From Monodelphis domestica (Eukaryota; Chordata; Mammalia; Didelphimorphia; Didelphidae), in assembly GCF_027887165.1 (NCBI RefSeq), contig NC_077227.1, forward strand, positions 80,989,430-81,053,429: 64,000 nucleotides of DNA, in the 5' to 3' direction. The position numbers and the translations under genes are program-made. Within the stretch, counting starts at the first letter, position 1; each line of letters opens with the position of its first letter. Shown here piece after piece: positions 1 through 12,560 of the stretch. The notes beneath the pieces were generated by a model that worked only from the letters and a program-made list of their open reading frames with translations, ran no database searches and was not told where the DNA came from.

Positions 1-3000
1 ATTAATTGGAAATTAAATAACATGATACTCCAGAATCGGATAGTTAGAGAAGAAATCATAGAAACAATTAATAATTTCGTTGAAGAAAATGACAACGGTG
101 AAACATCCTTTCAAACCTTATGGGATGCAGCCAAGGCAGTACTTGGAGGAAAATTCATATCCCTGAGTGCATATATTAACAAACTAGGGAGGACAGAGAT
201 CAAGGAATTGGAAATGCAAATCAAAAAACTTGAGAACGAACAAATTAAAAACCCCCAGAAGAAAACCATACTAGAGATCCTAAAAATTAAGGGAGAAATT
301 AATAAAATCGAAAGTGACAGAACTATTGAGCTAACAAGACTAGAAGCTGGTACTTTGAAAAAACAGACAAAATAGACAAAGTACTGGTTAATTTAATTAA
401 AAAAAGGAAAGAAGAAAGGCAAATTAACAGCATCAAGGATGAAAAGGGGGATCTCTCCTCCAATGAAGAGGAAATTAAGGCAAACATTAAAAACTACTTT
501 GCCCAACTATATGGCAATAAATATACCAACCTAGGTGATATGGATGAATATTTACAAAAATATGAATTGCCTAGACTAACAGAAGAAGAAATAGTTTTCT
601 TAAATAATCCCATATCAGAAAAAGAAATCCCACAGGCCATCAAAGAACTTCCTAAGAAAAAATCCCCAGGGCCTGACGGATTCACCAGTGAATTCTATCA
701 AACATTCAAAGAACAGTTAATCCCAATACTATACAAACTATTTAACATAATAAGCAAAGAGGGAGTTCTGCCAAACTCCTTTTATGACACAAACATGGTA
801 CTAATTCCAAAGCCAGGCAGGCCAAAAACAGAGAAAGAAAACTATAGACCAATCTCCCTAATGAATATAGATGCAAAAATCTTAAATAGGATACTAGCAA
901 AAAGACTCCAGCAAGTGATCAGAAGGGTCATCCACCATGATCAAGAAGGATTTATACCAGGGATGCAGGGCTGGTTCAATATTAGGAAAACTATCCACAT
1001 AATTGACCACATCAACAAGCAAACCAACAAGAACCACATGATTATCTCAATAGATGCAGAAAAAGCCTTTGATAAAATACAACACCTATTCCTATTAAAA
1101 ACACTAGAAAGCATAGGAATAGAAGGGTCATTCCTAAAAATAATGAACAGTATATATCTAAAACCATCAACTAATATCATCTGCAATGGGGATAAACTAA
1201 ATCCATTCCCATTAAGATCAGGAGTGAAACAAGGATGCCCATTATCACCTCTATTATTTGACATTGTATTAGAAACTAGCAGTAGCAATTAGAGAAGAAA
1301 AAGAAATTGAAGGCATTAAAATAGGCAAGGAGGAGACCAAATTATCGCTCTTTGCAGATGACATGATGGTCTACTTAAAGAATCCTAAAGAATCAACCAA
1401 AAAGCTAGTCAAAATAATCAACAACTTTAGCAAAGTTGCAGGATACAAAATAAACCCACATAAGTCATCAGCATTTCTATATAATTCCAACACAGCTCAG
1501 CAGCAAGAACTAGAAAGAGAAATCCCATTCAAAATTACCTTAGACAAAATAAAATACTTAGGAATCTATCTCCCGAGACAAACACAGGATCTATATGAAC
1601 ACAACTACAAAACACTTTCCACACAACTAAAACTAGACTTGAACAATTGGAAGAACATTAACTGCTCATGGGTAGGACAAGCCAATATAATAAAAATGAC
1701 CATCCTAACCAAACTCATCTATCTATTTAGTGCCATACCCATGGAACTTCCAAAAATTTTTTTTACTGATTTAGAAAAAACCATAACAAAGTTCATTTGG
1801 AAGAACAAAAGATCAAGGATATCCAGGGAAATAATGGAAAAAAAATACAAAGGAAGGGGGTCTTGCAGTCCCAGATCTCAGACTATATTATAAAGCAGCG
1901 GTCACCAAAACAATTTGGTACTGGCTAAGAGACAGAAAGGAGGATCAGTGGAATAGACTGGGGGCAAGCAACCTCAGCAAGACAGTATATGATAAACCCA
2001 AAGATCACAGCTTTTGGGACAAAAATCCAGTATTTCATAAAAACTGCCGGGAAAATTGGAGGACAGTGTGGGAAAGATTAGGCTTAGATCAACACCTCAC
2101 ACCCTACACCAAGATAAATTCAAAATGGGTGAATGACTTGAACATAAAGAAGGAAACTATAAGAAAATTAGGAGAACACAGAATAGTATACATGTCAAAC
2201 CTTTGGGAAGGGAAAGACTTCAAAACCAAGCAAGAATTAGAAAGAATTACAAAATGTAAAATAAATAATTTTGACTACATCAAACTAAAAAGCTTTTGTA
2301 CTAACAAAACCAATATAACTAAAATCAGAAGAGAAACAACAAATTGGGGGAAAATCTTCATAGAAACCTCTGACAAAGGTTTAATTACTCATATTTATAA
2401 TGAGCTAAATCAATTGTACAAAAAATCAAGCCATTCTCCAATTGACAAATGGGCAAGGGAAATGAACAGGCAGTTCTCAGATAAAGAAATCAAAACTATT
2501 AACAAGCACATGAAGAAGTGTTCTAAATCTCTTATAATCAGAGAGATGCAAATCAAAACAACTCTGAGGTATCACCTCACACCTAGAAGATTGGCTAACA
2601 TAACAGCAAAGGAAAGTAATGAATGCTGGAGGGGATGTGGCAAAGTAGGGACATTAATTCATTGCTGGTGGAGCTGTGAACTGATCCAACCATTCTGGAG
2701 GGCAATTTGGAACTATGCCCAAAGGGTGACAAAAGAATATCTACCCTTTGACCCAGCCATAGCACTGCTGGGTCTGTACCCCAAAGAGATAATGGACACA
2801 AAGACTTGTACAAAAATATTCATAGCTGCGCTCTTTGTGGTGGCCCAAAACTGGAAAACGAGGGGATGCCCATCAATTGGGGAATGGCTGAACAAACTGT
2901 GGTATATGTTGGTGATGGAATACTATTGTGCTAAAAGGAATAATAAAGTGGAGGAGTTCCATGGAGACTGGAACAACCTCCAGGAAGTGATGCAGAGTGA

Positions 3001-3400
3001 GAGGAGCAGAACCAGGAGAACATTGTACACAGAGACTAATACACTGTGGTATAATCGAACGTAATGGACTTCTCCATTAGTGGCGGTGTAATGTCCCTGA
3101 ACAACTTGCAGGGATCCAGGAGAAAAAAACACCATTCATAAGCAAAGGATAAACTGTGGGAGTGGAAACACCGAGAAAAAGCAACTGCCTGAATACAGAG
3201 GTTGAGGGGACATGACAGAGGATAGACTCTAAATGAACACTCTAATGCAAATACTATCAACAAAGCAATGGGTTCAAATCAAGAAAACATCTAATGCCCA
3301 GTGGACTTACGCGTCGGCTATGGGGGGTGGAGGGGAGGAAAAGAAAATGATCTATGTCTTTAACGAATAATGCTTGGAAATGATCAAATAAAATATAAAA
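1..3400 (+). mobile_element. LINE-1 retrotransposon, 3' half
   Basis: This is the 3' portion of an L1 element, cut by the left window edge. It runs from the linker between endonuclease and reverse transcriptase, through the RT and C-terminal domains of ORF2, into a roughly 330-bp 3' UTR. The 3' UTR contains a G-rich stretch near 3321-3345 and ends in a short A-rich tail at about 3385-3406. It is the best preserved L1 in the window, so it is fairly young. A second, 5'-truncated L1 begins directly at its A tail. The marsupial L1 assignment rests on the ORF2 protein pattern and 3' UTR layout. Confidence 0.93.
22..3064 (+). pseudogene. L1 ORF2 remnant (reverse transcriptase and C-terminal domain)
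   Basis: ORF2 encodes the endonuclease/reverse transcriptase of L1; the endonuclease lies outside the window. Four open segments in three frames cover the rest: 22-375, 540-1292, 1363-1893 and 2066-3064. RT landmarks are visible: KSPGPDGF near 658, NYRPISLMN near 840, AFDKIQ near 1066, [10 protein letters not shown] near 1225, and the catalytic FADD near 1351. The C-terminal part has a Cys/His-rich patch (CWRGCGKVG...HCWWSCE) at about 2622-2680. At least three frameshifts (near 350, 1275 and 1855, the last at a run of Gs) break it, so this copy cannot make functional ORF2p. Confidence 0.92.
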
Positions 3401-3403
3401 AAA

Positions 3404-4612
3404 AAAGAAAGAATTACAAAATGCAAAATAAATAATCTGGATTACATCAAATTAAAAAGTTTTTGTACAAACAAAACCAATGTAACCAAAATCAGAAGGG
3501 TAGCAACAAATTGGGAAACAATCTTCATAAAAACCTCTGACAAAGGTTTAATTACTCAAATTTATAAAGAACTAAATCAATTGTACAAAAAATCAAGCCA
3601 TTCTCCAATTGACAAATGGGCAAGGGACATGAACAGGCAGTTCTCAGCCAAAGAAATCAAAACTATTAATAAGCACATGAAAAAGTGCTCTACATCTCTT
3701 ATAATCAGAGAGATGCAAATCAAAACAACTCTGAGGTATCACCTCACACCTAGCAGATTGGCTAACATGACAGCTATGCAAAGTAATGAATGCTGGAGGG
3801 GATGTGGCAAAGTGGGGACATTAATTCATTGCTGGTGGAGTTGTGAATTGATCCAACCATTCTGGAGGGCAATTTGGAACTATGCCCAAAGGGTGATAAA
3901 AGACTGTCTGCCCTTTGATCCAGCTATAGCACTATTGGGCTTGTACCCCAAAGAGATAATAAGGAAAAAGACTTGTACAAGAATATTCATAGCTGCGCTC
4001 TTTGTGGTGGCCAAAAATTGGAAAACGAGGGGATGCCCGTCAATTGGGGAATGGCTGAACAAATTGTGGTATATGTTGGTGATGGAATACTATTGTGCTA
4101 AAAGGAATAATAAAGTAGAGGAATTCCATGGAGACTGGAACAACCTCCAGGAAGTGATGCAGAGCGAAAGGAGCAGAACCAAAAAAACATTGTACACAGA
4201 GACTGATACATTGTGGTACAATTGAAGGTGATGGACTTCTCCATTAGTATCAATGCAATGTCCCTGAACAATCTGCAGGGATCTAAAAAATACTACCCAC
4301 AAGCAGAGGATAAACTGTGGGAGTAAAAACACTGCTGAAAAGCAACTGCTTGACTACAGGGTGGAGGGGATAAGACTGAGGAGAGACTCTAAATGAACAC
4401 TATAATGCAAATACCAACAACAGGGAAATGGGTTCGAGTCAAGAACACATGTGATAACCAGTGGAATCGTGTGTCGGCTATAGGAGAGGGAAAGGGGGGG
4501 AGGGGAGGAAAAGAAAATGATCTTTGTTTCCAGTGAATAATGTATGGAAACGACCAAATAAAATAATGTTTAAAAATTAAAAAAAAAAAGAAAGAGAAAA
4601 AAAGAAAAAGAA
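3404..4612 (+). mobile_element. LINE-1, second 5'-truncated copy, head-to-tail
   Basis: This is an independent L1 3' end in the same orientation as its left neighbour. It starts inside the coding sequence for the ORF2 C-terminal domain, at the point matching about 2240 of the first copy. It keeps an open frame to the ORF2 stop (3581-4225) and ends in a 3' UTR and an A-rich tail at about 4579-4612. Differences from the first copy are scattered, so this is not a recent perfect duplication. The A-rich sequence with an AAAGAAAG motif is similar before and after it, consistent with insertion into the A tail of the first L1. Confidence 0.9.
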
Positions 4613-5984
4613 AAAACCTCTCAGTCTCTTAAATCTTGTATTTGTAAAACTGTTGTAAATTTTTTTTAACTCAAGCATGAGTCTTTACCACGAATTCAAC
4701 TAAATTTCATCTTAACATAACCCAATATTGTAGCCTATCTTTTTTGAATGTTGACTCCATTATCCAGTGTTAGTGATCCTTCCCAGTTTTTCATCACCTA
4801 CAAATATGGTAAGCCTTTATCCAAGTCATTGAAAGGAACCAAAGACACAGAGCCTTTAACTTCTATACTAGAGACTGTCTTCAGAGGTGGCATTGATCCA
4901 CTGATGACCACTCATTAAATCCTACCAGTCAAGGAGTTCTGAATCCATTTTATTCTTCTACCATCTATCCCAAATGAATCTATCCTTTCTACAAAAAGGC
5001 AAAAAAGACATTGATAGGTGATTTCCTGAAACAGAGGTAAATGGTAGCCACAAAAATCCTTTTATGTTCGTGTGGTAACCTCATCAAAAAGAGAAATAAA
5101 TTCTTCCCATTGGGGTGTGCTGGAGCCAGCTCATGCAGATTCCTGAGTCAATATTTAAATTCCACAAATTAGGACTTTATATATTGTTTTGTTATTTGTT
5201 TAGACTTCATAAAATGATTAATCTCATATTAATCTTAAAAGCATGTTGTTTCTATTTTTTTCCAGAGGGCTAGTTGTTATATATTTATCAGCACATTCTT
5301 GTTTACATTGTTCTTGATGAAGTCATGATGGCACTCTGAGATATCTTCCTTTTTAGGATGATCATTAAATGTTTCCTTAATAGTTTTGGTTAGGAATTGA
5401 AATAAATCTCACTGGCCTTTTGTTTATAGTCCACTTTGTTCCCTTTTATGGAAATTTGAACTTGTGGCCTCTTCCAGTCCCTGAGCACTTCTACAATTTT
5501 TCAAGAATCACATCTAGTTCATTTAGTACCAAAGGAGAGAGTTCATCCGGGACTGGTGACTTGAATGATGAAAGTTCAACTAGATTATCTCTTACTATCT
5601 TGACTACTCATTTTGGATAGCATTTCCCCAGTGGTGATTATTTTTGTGCCCTTTCAAATCCACAGAGCATTCTTATTGTCAGAGAAGACAGAAACCAAAT
5701 AAAATGATCTACCACATCCAGACTTCATTTGAAGACCTCTTCTGAGAAGATGCCTATGATCTTCAGAGGCAGCCTGTAGCACAATTTAATGTTTGGAAGT
5801 TCATCTTACATTGAACTATTTTCCTAACTTTTATATATTTCTTCTAGTTCTGCTCCTAAAGGTCAAACAGATCAATTCCAATCTAACATTTAAATGGTAG
5901 CCTTATTCAGTGAGACCAATACTCACTCAGTCTCTACATCAAAGCTATCAAAGAAAGAGGTAAAGAACCCACAAGTACAGAAAA
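4613..5984. other. Intergenic, no gene recognised
   Basis: AT-rich unique-looking sequence with only short chance open frames. A region around 5400-5620 has slightly higher complexity but no protein motif or splice pattern I can recognise. Old, unrecognisable repeats are likely. Confidence 0.5.
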
Positions 5985-6420
5985 TATTTATATGGCCTCA
6001 TTTGTGATGGCAAAGAACTGGAAACAAAATGGGTGATTTTCAATTTGGAATGTCTGAAATATTTATGGTATATGAATGGGATTTTATTTAATATTAAAAA
6101 TGACAAAAAGAACAGTTTCAGAGAAACTGGCAGACACTTGTATAACTGATTCAGAGTGAAGTGATCAGAACCAGATGAACAGTCACCACCCTGGGTGAAT
6201 CATATGTCATGTGCACATGTATACATGTATGTGCACACACATGTGTATATACATTGCACCTCCATTTAAAATACACTGATAACATGTACATTTTGTATGC
6301 ATACATATATACACACATATAGCTTAGTCGGGGCAAAATTTTGATTTTTTATAACTATGCATATTTGTTACAGTGGTTTTCTTTTTTCTAGTGTAGAGAG
6401 GTAAGTGTGAGATGAAACGG
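5985..6420 (+). mobile_element. Old L1 3' fragment
   Basis: The stretch from about 5990 resembles the end of L1 ORF2 (a degraded amphipathic GNGxMAEYLW-like region). It is followed by 3' UTR-like sequence with a GTTACAGTGGTTTTC segment near 6367. A (CA/TG)-rich tract at 6205-6320 interrupts it. It is strongly diverged. Confidence 0.6.
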
Positions 6421-7024
6421 ATTTTTATTCATTAAAAACATTAAGTTGAAGGGAAGGAGAGGCAAAAGGATTTTACTTGCCTACTTAAGAAAAAGGTAAA
6501 AAAAGAGAAAAGAATCAAATAATTAGATACAAGTAAGAAGAAAAGGAACTAATAAACTAGGGGAAAGAGCTACTAATGAAATGTTTGAGGATGAGGGGAA
6601 GAGAGATAGTAAGAATAGAATTGCCTTAAAATAGTTTGTTAAAATAACTTATGAGATGCAATACTGTATTTAAAGAAGAAGGGGGAGATTTGAGATTTTG
6701 TTTGAAAAAATTATTAGAAAGAAATGGAGAAAAATATAAACTAATTGTTCATAATTTTAAACGTGGCTGGTTATAGTCAATCAGAACCCAAAGATTTTGA
6801 GACTAATAAACAAGTACTGGTTTTAATTTAGAATCTCCTGCATTAATTCTCATTAAAAAATATTAAGTAATCCTTAGGCACTTTAAATCTGGATAAAGTT
6901 GTTTCTTTCTTAGAAGCATTTATTCCCAAAGGTATCCTTTTGCAGAATAAGCCTGTTTCCTATGTATTAAATGTGTTGAACATTGTATCTACGTTCTTTG
7001 ATTATTTTCTCCAAAATATTATCT
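6421..7024. other. Intergenic, no gene recognised
   Basis: Purine-rich then AT-rich sequence without open frames of note or a recognisable repeat family. Confidence 0.5.
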
Positions 7025-7275
7025 TGATAATAGTGTTTATATAGAATCTGCTATGGACCAGGCAAGGCACTAAAAGCTTTACAAATATCTCTTTAATTCT
7101 ACAACAGCTTGAAAAGGTAGCTGCTATTACTACTCCCATTTTACAGTTGAGGAAACTGAGACAAACAGAATTTAAGTGACTTTCACAAGGTCTCAGAGCT
7201 AGGAAATATCTGAGACCGAATTTGAACAGTTCATCTTGACTCCAAACCTAGAACTCTGTTCACTGTGTCCCCAGA
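7025..7275 (-). mobile_element. MIR/CORE-type SINE
   Basis: The plus strand reads the complement of a MIR-type SINE: a TTTACAGTTGAGGAAACTGA block at about 7140, then a degraded RNA polymerase III B box and tRNA-related head. The antisense orientation follows from the order of these blocks. Confidence 0.8.
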
Positions 7276-8085
7276 TGCCTAAATTAACATGAAGTTATTT
7301 AGTTTCCATAAGCTTATCTGCACTGCCTTCCCAGTTGATCTCTTTGCCTGTCTGTCTTCCTCTGCCTTTGTGATTCTTACTGTCTGCTTTTTCTTGGACT
7401 TTGACTTTCTGTCTCTTTATTTCTCTATCTCTTATTATCTCTTTCTTGTTCTGTTTCTGTCTCTATCTGCCATAGCTAAGTGATGTTCCCACAGGACTAT
7501 TCAGAGAAAAGAAAAGAGGAAGCTGATTCTTCCTACTGACAACAGGGCTGTTGCTTATATCAGAAACAGGCTTAATGTGGACTTAGTAACTCACAATTAT
7601 AGGGCCTTGTGGAATTGACTAGTCCCCAAAGCAGCAAGTGAACTCAATGGGGTGGCATCACCTTTATCAACGCTTCTTCCTCTACTGAGAGGCTCTTACA
7701 AATGTAGAGGCTTCAGGGTGCAGGATATTATCTACACTGTCATAAGCAGTCACTAGATTGGTTCCTTTCTGTTTTTCTATTTTTTCCTTACTGCAAGCCT
7801 GGATTCAGTGGGGGGAAGGCAGGCAGAAGCTTGAACAAGGAATTTCCATAAATGACTATGATCTAAAAGTGAAAAAAAAATTTAAGGGAATGTATGAGTT
7901 CCCCCAATTCTGACCACTGCTCAGAAGGTATTGGATTTCTCCTCAGACTATTGCTTATCATACTCCAGAGTTAATTTGGAGTTAAGACTCCATCAGGTCC
8001 AGAGTGTAGATACAGAACCAAATAGCAAGGTATTCATTTACCCCTTTTCCATCAAATGATTCAACCTTTCTGGAAAGTGTTGAAA
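7276..8085. other. Intergenic, no gene recognised
   Basis: The first 200 bases are pyrimidine-rich and give a 64-residue chance open frame (7289-7483). The rest is mixed sequence without exon-like features. I see no gene or repeat I can name. Confidence 0.5.
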
Positions 8086-9835
8086 TAATAAGTAAATTTA
8101 ATAAATTTGCAGGCTACAAAATTTTTACATATTTCCAACAAAATTTAGCAGTAAGAGTTAGAAAGAGAAACCCCATTTAAAATCTCTCTAGACAATATAT
8201 AATATTTGGGAATCTATATGAACACAATTACAAAACACTTTTAACACAAATAAAATTAGATCTAAACAATTGGAAAATCATTAATTGCTCATGGGTAGAC
8301 CATGCTAATAAAATAAAAATGAAAATCCTACCTAAATGAATTTACTTATTCAGTGCAATACCTATTAAACTATAAAAAATATTTTATGGAGCTAGAAAAA
8401 AATAATAAAATTCATCTGGAATAACAAAAGATCAAGAATATCAAGACAACTAATAGAAAAAAATGTGAAGGATAATGGCCTAGAAGTACCAGGTTTTATA
8501 CTGTATCATAAAGCAGTAATAATCAAAACCTGGTACTAAGAAATAAAAAGGAGGATCAATGAAATAGGCTATAAGAGTTAAATGACCTCAGTAAGCTAGT
8601 GTTTGATAAACCAGAGTTCTGAACTTTTGGGATAAGAACTTGCTATTTGACAAAAACTGCTGGAAAAACTGGAAAACAGTATAGCAAAAATTAGGGTTTA
8701 GATCAATATCTCATACTCTATACAAAGATAAAGTCAAAATGGATATATTATTTAAACATAAAGAGTGATATTATAAGAAAAAAGGGGAACATAGAATAGT
8801 TTACCTGTCAAATCTATGGAGAAGAAAAGAATTTATGGCTAAACAAGATGTAAATGAATAATTTTGATTATATTAAATTTAAAAGGTTTTGTACAAATAA
8901 AACCAAAGAAACCAAGATTAGAAGGAAAGCAATGAACTGGGGGGAAATTGTATAACAAATTTCTCTGATAAAGATCTCATTTTTCAAATATATAAAGAAT
9001 TAAGTCAAACTTCTAAGAAACCAAGGCATTCCCTAATTGATAAATGATCAAAGTAAATGAATAGGTGGGTTTCAGATGAGGAAATCAAAGTTATCAATAA
9101 TAATATGAAAAAAATTTTCTAAACCCCTCCTGATTAGAGAAATGCAAATTAAAGTAACTCTGAGGTATCACCTTATACCTATCAGATTGGCCAATATGAC
9201 AGTAAAAGAAAATAATAAATGTTGGAGAGAATGTGGCAAAGCTAGAAAACTAATGCATTGTTGGTGGCATTGTGAATTGATTCAACCATTTTAGAGAGCA
9301 ATTTGAAATTAAATCCAAAGGGCAATAAAATAATGCATACCTCTTGATCCAGCAATACTTTTACTATGTCTGTATCCCAAAGAGATTTTTCTTAAAGGGA
9401 AAGGATCTATTTGTACAAAAATATGTACAGCTGCACTTTTTGTGTTGGTAAAGAATTGTAAACTGAAGGAATGTCCTTCAATTGGAGAATGACTGAACAA
9501 ATTTTGGTATATGTTGGTGATGGAATACTATTGTGCTGAAAGGAATAATGAACTGGATGATTTCAGAACGAACTGGAGAAGCCTATGTGAATTGATGCAG
9601 AGTGAAACAAGCAGAACCAGGGGAGCATTGTACACAGTAACTGAAATATTGTGGGACTATCAAATGTGATAGATTACTAACAGCAATACAAAGATTCAGG
9701 ACTATTCTGAGGGAGTTGTGGAAAAGAATGCTGTCTACCTGTAGAGAAAGAACTGGAGTAGAAAGCAGATGAAGACATATGATTTATCATTTGTTTATTA
9801 GGGCATCTTATTTGAGGTTTTGGTTTTATAATATT
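8086..9835 (+). mobile_element. Old L1, 5'-truncated
   Basis: Degraded L1 ORF2 from the region after the RT active site to the stop, followed by about 170 bp of 3' UTR. It parallels 1430-3060 of the first L1 block by block: the WVGQANIIKM-like region at about 8290, RWxxDTxxI-like blocks, and the C-terminal CGKxxTLxHCWW-like patch at about 9230. Many stops and indels are present. The 3' UTR differs from that of the young copies at 3065-3400, so it belongs to an older subfamily. Confidence 0.88.
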
Positions 9836-10095
9836 ATTCCCTTACAAAATTAATAATATGGAAATATTTTGTGTGTTAATATATGTATAACCTAGATTTA
9901 TATATAAGGGTAAGTGTCCATATAAAGAAGAATATGAGTTGACTGGTCTATGTCATAAATAGGGGATATTTTGAAGGGAGGGTGCCTGATATTACTTCAA
10001 GAGTGCCTTTCTGTTTTGAAAGATAACTTAAAAATCACTCAGATTTTGACCTTAGTATTTCTATATATTTTCCAAAAAACTCCTAGAAAGAGTTA

Positions 10096-10335
10096 GAAAA
10101 CAACTCAGAGGTACTACCTCATATCTATGAGATTGGCTGACATAACAGAAAAGGAAAATGATAAATGCTAGAGGGAATATGGAGAAATGAATACACTGAT
10201 GTATTTAGTTGGTAAAGCTGTGAATTAGTCCAATCATTCCAGAAAGCCTTTTGGAAGTGTGTTAAAAAAGCTATTAAAATGTGCATACTCTTGACTCAGC
10301 AATACTAGTACTATTTGTATACCCAGCAACTAGTA
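10096..10335 (+). mobile_element. Old L1 ORF2 C-terminal fragment
   Basis: Corresponds to 2555-2790 of the first L1 ([12 protein letters not shown] region through the YPKE region), heavily mutated. It stops where an antisense SINE begins at about 10340. Confidence 0.8.
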
Positions 10336-10339
10336 AGTT

Positions 10340-10600
10340 TTTTTATGGTATCTTTTTATTCTTCAATTGTTTTGTCAATTGTATCCAATTCTTCTTGAAC
10401 TCATTTGGGGTTTTATCAGCAAAGATATTGGAGTAGTTTGCCATTTCCTTCTCCAGTTTATTTTACAGATGAGGGAACTGAGGTAAACAGGGTTAAGTGA
10501 CTTGCCCAAGGTCATAAAACTAGTAAGTATGTGAGGCTGGATTTTTACTCAGGTTTTCCTGAATCCAGGTTTGACAATCTCTCCACTGTCCCAGCTAACT
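10340..10600 (-). mobile_element. tRNA/CORE-related marsupial SINE
   Basis: The antisense copy shows the characteristic blocks: a CATTTGGGGTTTTATCAGCA segment near 10405, AAAGATATTGGAGTAGTTTG near 10421, then TTTACAGATGAGGGAACTGA and a B-box-like region. The same family recurs at 33192-33436. Confidence 0.8.
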
Positions 10601-10604
10601 ACTT

Positions 10605-12224
10605 TTTTTTAAGTTCCTTCTAATTTTTTTCATTAATTAAATGAGTTTTTTGCTTTTATTTTCATTAATATCTTCTTTGATTTTCAGGATTTCTATCTTG
10701 GTATTTAACTTTTTTAAGTTGTCAATTTTCTTTTCTTTTTTTTTTGTAGCATGCCCAATTTATTCATCTGTTCTTTCTCCTTTACCAATAAATGTATTTT
10801 GAACTTTTAAATTTCCCCTAAGGACTGCTTTGTCTGTATTCCAAAAATGTTGTCTCTTGTCTCATTTTTATCATTGTTTTTAATGAAATTTACTCACATT
10901 TTATGACTTTTTCTTTGACCCACTCATTATGGAGAATTAAGTTATTTACTGTCCATGTAATTTTTAATCCTTTCTTCACTGGTCCTTTATTGAAAATCAT
11001 TTTTATTGCATTATGATCAGAAAATAGTATTAAATATTACTGCTTTTTGCAGTTATAAGGCTATCATGCTCCAATAAATTGTCCATTTTTGTAAAGTTTC
11101 CATTCATAGCTAAGATATATATATATATATACAGTATTCCATTTCAATAATTTCAGAAATCTATCATATATAGCTTTTCTAAAATTTTATTAGGTCCTTA
11201 ACATTGTTCTTTTTATTTTTTATTAGATTTAGCCATGATTCAAAAGAGTAGATTGAAGTCCCCTCCATATTATAGGTTTATTTACTATTTATTCCCTTCT
11301 TTGGCTTTTCATGTAAGTATATAGATTTATACACTCTTCTAGGTAACTATAGTTTCTCAACATATTTCTTTTAAATTGTATATTTTTGCTGTTACTTTAT
11401 CTGAGAGAATGATTGCTACTTCTGCTTTTCTGAGTTCAACTGAACATAATATATTTTACTCAAGCCTCTCATTTTACTCTGTGTAAATCTTCAGGTTTCA
11501 AGTGTGTTTCCTAAAAGAGTATATCTTTGGATTCTGCTTTCTAATCCTGACTTCTAGATTCTTCATTCTTAGAAGTGAGTTCATCACAATATTCACAGTT
11601 ATTATAATTAAGTGTGTATTTCCTTCCATGACCTTCTCTTAGACTAATTTTAATCATTTTTTAGTCTTCTCCAAATCAGCTTTTAGTTTTGCTTATCATG
11701 GCTATGTTCTTTTTGGTTTCCAATTTATTTATTTCTCTTCTTTTTTTGAAGATGTTCTCAGTTGTTAAATCACAAATTTTCTTATTTTGAATTTTTTTTG
11801 TTAGGTTTCTATTTTTTCCAAAAAATATTCAACCCACTAATTTCTTCTTTTCTTTTCTAATATAGTTAATGTATACCTAAGAGGTATAATTTTTCATCTG
11901 AGTATTGCTTTAGTTGCAGCTCATAAAATTTGGCATGTGGTTTCATCATTATCACTCTTTCATATAATTATTATTTCTATTATTTGTTCTTATTTGTGAT
12001 TTAATTATTAAGTCTCTGTTGAGGTCTGTGTCTTTGGCTTATATTCCCTGAACTAAAAACTCATTTTGTGGTATTATGGGATATAAACAATGTTTACAAT
12101 TTCTATTCTTTTTCATTTATTTGCAATATCCCTATACCTTAATATAATCAATTTTTGTAAAAGTTTCATTTGATTCTGAGGAATATGTATATTCCTTAGC
12201 AGTCCCATTCAGAAGATAACAGAA
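10605..12224 (-). mobile_element. Degraded antisense L1 fragments
   Basis: Very AT-rich sequence that reads as the complement of L1 upstream of the RT domain. Recognisable patches include a GCATTATGATCAGAAAATAG segment near 11011 and AAGTCCCCTCCATATTATAG near 11256, both typical of antisense L1 endonuclease sequence. Two related segments, at about 10800 and 11880, look like separate copies of the same L1 stretch. Boundaries are uncertain. Confidence 0.6.
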
Positions 12225-12560
12225 GTCCTTTTTTAAAAGATTTTTTCTTTTTTCCAGATTACATATAAATACAATTTTTAATATTCATTTTCTGATATTT
12301 CATAATCCATGTTGTTTCTCTCCTCCTCCTCCCCCTCCCAAAGAAGGCAGGTAATATGATACAGGTTCTACATGTGTTATCATATAATACATATTTTCAT
12401 ACTCATCAAGTTACAAAATAAGACATATATTGCTTACACTAGAGATTCATGGAGGAGGTAAAGTGAAGAAATGTATGTCTCAAACTACATTTGTATTCTG
12501 TTCCTTCCATGGTGGTGGATATACTTTTTCTTTACAAGTCTCTTGGATCATGATTTATTC
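12225..12560 (-). mobile_element. Antisense L1 3' end
   Basis: The complement matches the older type of L1 3' UTR also seen in sense orientation at 45395-45710: a run like CAATTACATATAAAAACAA, then a pyrimidine-rich CTCCTCCTCC block at about 12320 (purine-rich on the L1 strand). Confidence 0.65.

Noticed and set aside
9309..9500. Minus-strand frame MFSHSPIEGHSF
   Set aside because: Antisense of L1 ORF2, also seen at 2713-2895 and 3880-4062.
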